Of a DNA stretch of 64,000 nt, positions 63,673 through 64,000 are shown in pieces. Made by a program: the position numbers and the translations under genes. The notes below the pieces were generated by a model that was not told the origin of the DNA, ran no database searches, and saw only the letters and a program-made list of their open reading frames with translations. Every line of letters starts with the position of its first letter. Within the stretch, counting starts at the first letter, position 1. The stretch covers positions 1 through 64,000 of the forward strand of contig CAMOER010000013.1 of NCBI GenBank assembly GCA_946612455.1, read 5' to 3'. The stretch comes from UBA3305 sp002373555. Lineage in GTDB: Bacteria > Bacillota > Clostridia > Lachnospirales > Lachnospiraceae.

Positions 63673-64000
63673 TTACAGCAGCCCGGGAATGTGCTCCGCT
63701 TCCGCATTGTAGAAGATCCGGCAGTCTTCCTCGGTATGATAGAGGACTTCGCCGGACGCCGACACGGAAGCTTCTATGAGGAATATTCCGCAGTTTGCCT
63801 GCAGACCTCTGCCCCAGAAGGCGCGGAGGTCTTTTGTATTGCGGAAATACATCATCAGTCCGCGGTTCATGGCGCCGTGGCCGGAGATGAGGATGTTCGT
63901 GTTGGCAGGGGCGGCGGAAGAGGTGGGGCCGGCCGTACGGCCGGCCTTTTCGGCGCCTGCTTCCGCACGGACGAGCGGATCGATCCGATCGCGGATGAAG
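63673..64000 (-). CDS. Histidine phosphatase family protein, C-terminal part (partial)
   Basis: The frame is open to the window edge on the minus strand, so the N-terminus with the RHG motif is outside. The visible ~108 residues include ILISGHGAMNRGLMMYF, the second conserved His of phosphoglycerate-mutase-like phosphatases. An Ala/Gly/Thr-rich insert (AGRTAGPTSSAAPA) lies just before it. The internal ATG at 63870 is not the start, since the frame and family pattern go on upstream of it. The substrate is unknown. Confidence 0.65.
   Translation of the reverse strand, partial: FIRDRIDPLVRAEAGAEKAGRTAGPTSSAAPANTNILISGHGAMNRGLMMYFRNTKDLRAFWGRGLQANCGIFLIEASVSASGEVLYHTEEDCRIFYNAEAEHIPGLL

Overview
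The window looks like the chromosome of a Gram-positive anaerobe of the class Clostridia (Lachnospiraceae or a near relative). Pointers are strong AGGAGG-type ribosome binding sites, a B. subtilis-type LexA operator, a class C sortase with LPxTG pilins, BspA-like and lysine-rich surface proteins, sodium:alanine symporters, and the UbiD, LarA and FchA/FolD families. No rRNA, tRNA or CRISPR array was found. The name is an inference; no marker gene fixes the genus.

Region 1 (1 to about 15 kb) is an acquired defence island. After the end of a YoaP-like acetyltransferase comes a 21-codon stub of a low-molecular-weight tyrosine phosphatase gene, then a type I restriction-modification operon: fic, hsdM, rhuM-fic, hsdS, tyrosine recombinase, second hsdS, hsdR. 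Behind it lie a frameshifted Mrr remnant, an integrase remnant and a large surface protein. An intact phosphatase gene follows at 14957. Stub and intact gene share a 17-base stretch (16 of 17 identical) in the same orientation, as expected if an integrative element used this gene as its target. A 10-bp-phased repeat array sits just upstream of the intact gene.

Region 2 (15.8 to 39.8 kb) is mostly metabolism and signalling: an amidohydrolase, a KdpDE-like two-component pair without kdpFABC, an alanine-type symporter, an M29 aminopeptidase, a MoaE-like protein, prephenate dehydrogenase, a membrane-anchored EEP-family protein and an XRE regulator. A divergent LysR regulator faces a UbiD/UbiX/LpdD-type decarboxylase operon. 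A LarA-family racemase, then fchA-folD, follow. On the minus strand mutS2 leads an operon with a response regulator and a sensor kinase.

Region 3 (39.8 to 54 kb) holds surface proteins, uvrB-uvrA with a LexA box, and right behind uvrA a very compact locus of two converging consensus promoters. One makes a short RNA; the other, overlapped by a second LexA box, makes a 29-residue hydrophobic peptide. I read this as an SOS-controlled type I toxin-antitoxin-like module. After it come a glycogen synthase with a roughly 220-residue repetitive Lys/Glu/Pro/Ala extension, a MerR-zinc ribbon-methyltransferase-like fusion, a second symporter and a glutamine-amidotransferase-class hydrolase.

Region 4 (54 to 62.5 kb) is a sortase-assembled pilus operon, divergent from a small XRE regulator, ending at a strong terminator. 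The window closes with a divergent GDPD-family protein and part of a histidine phosphatase.
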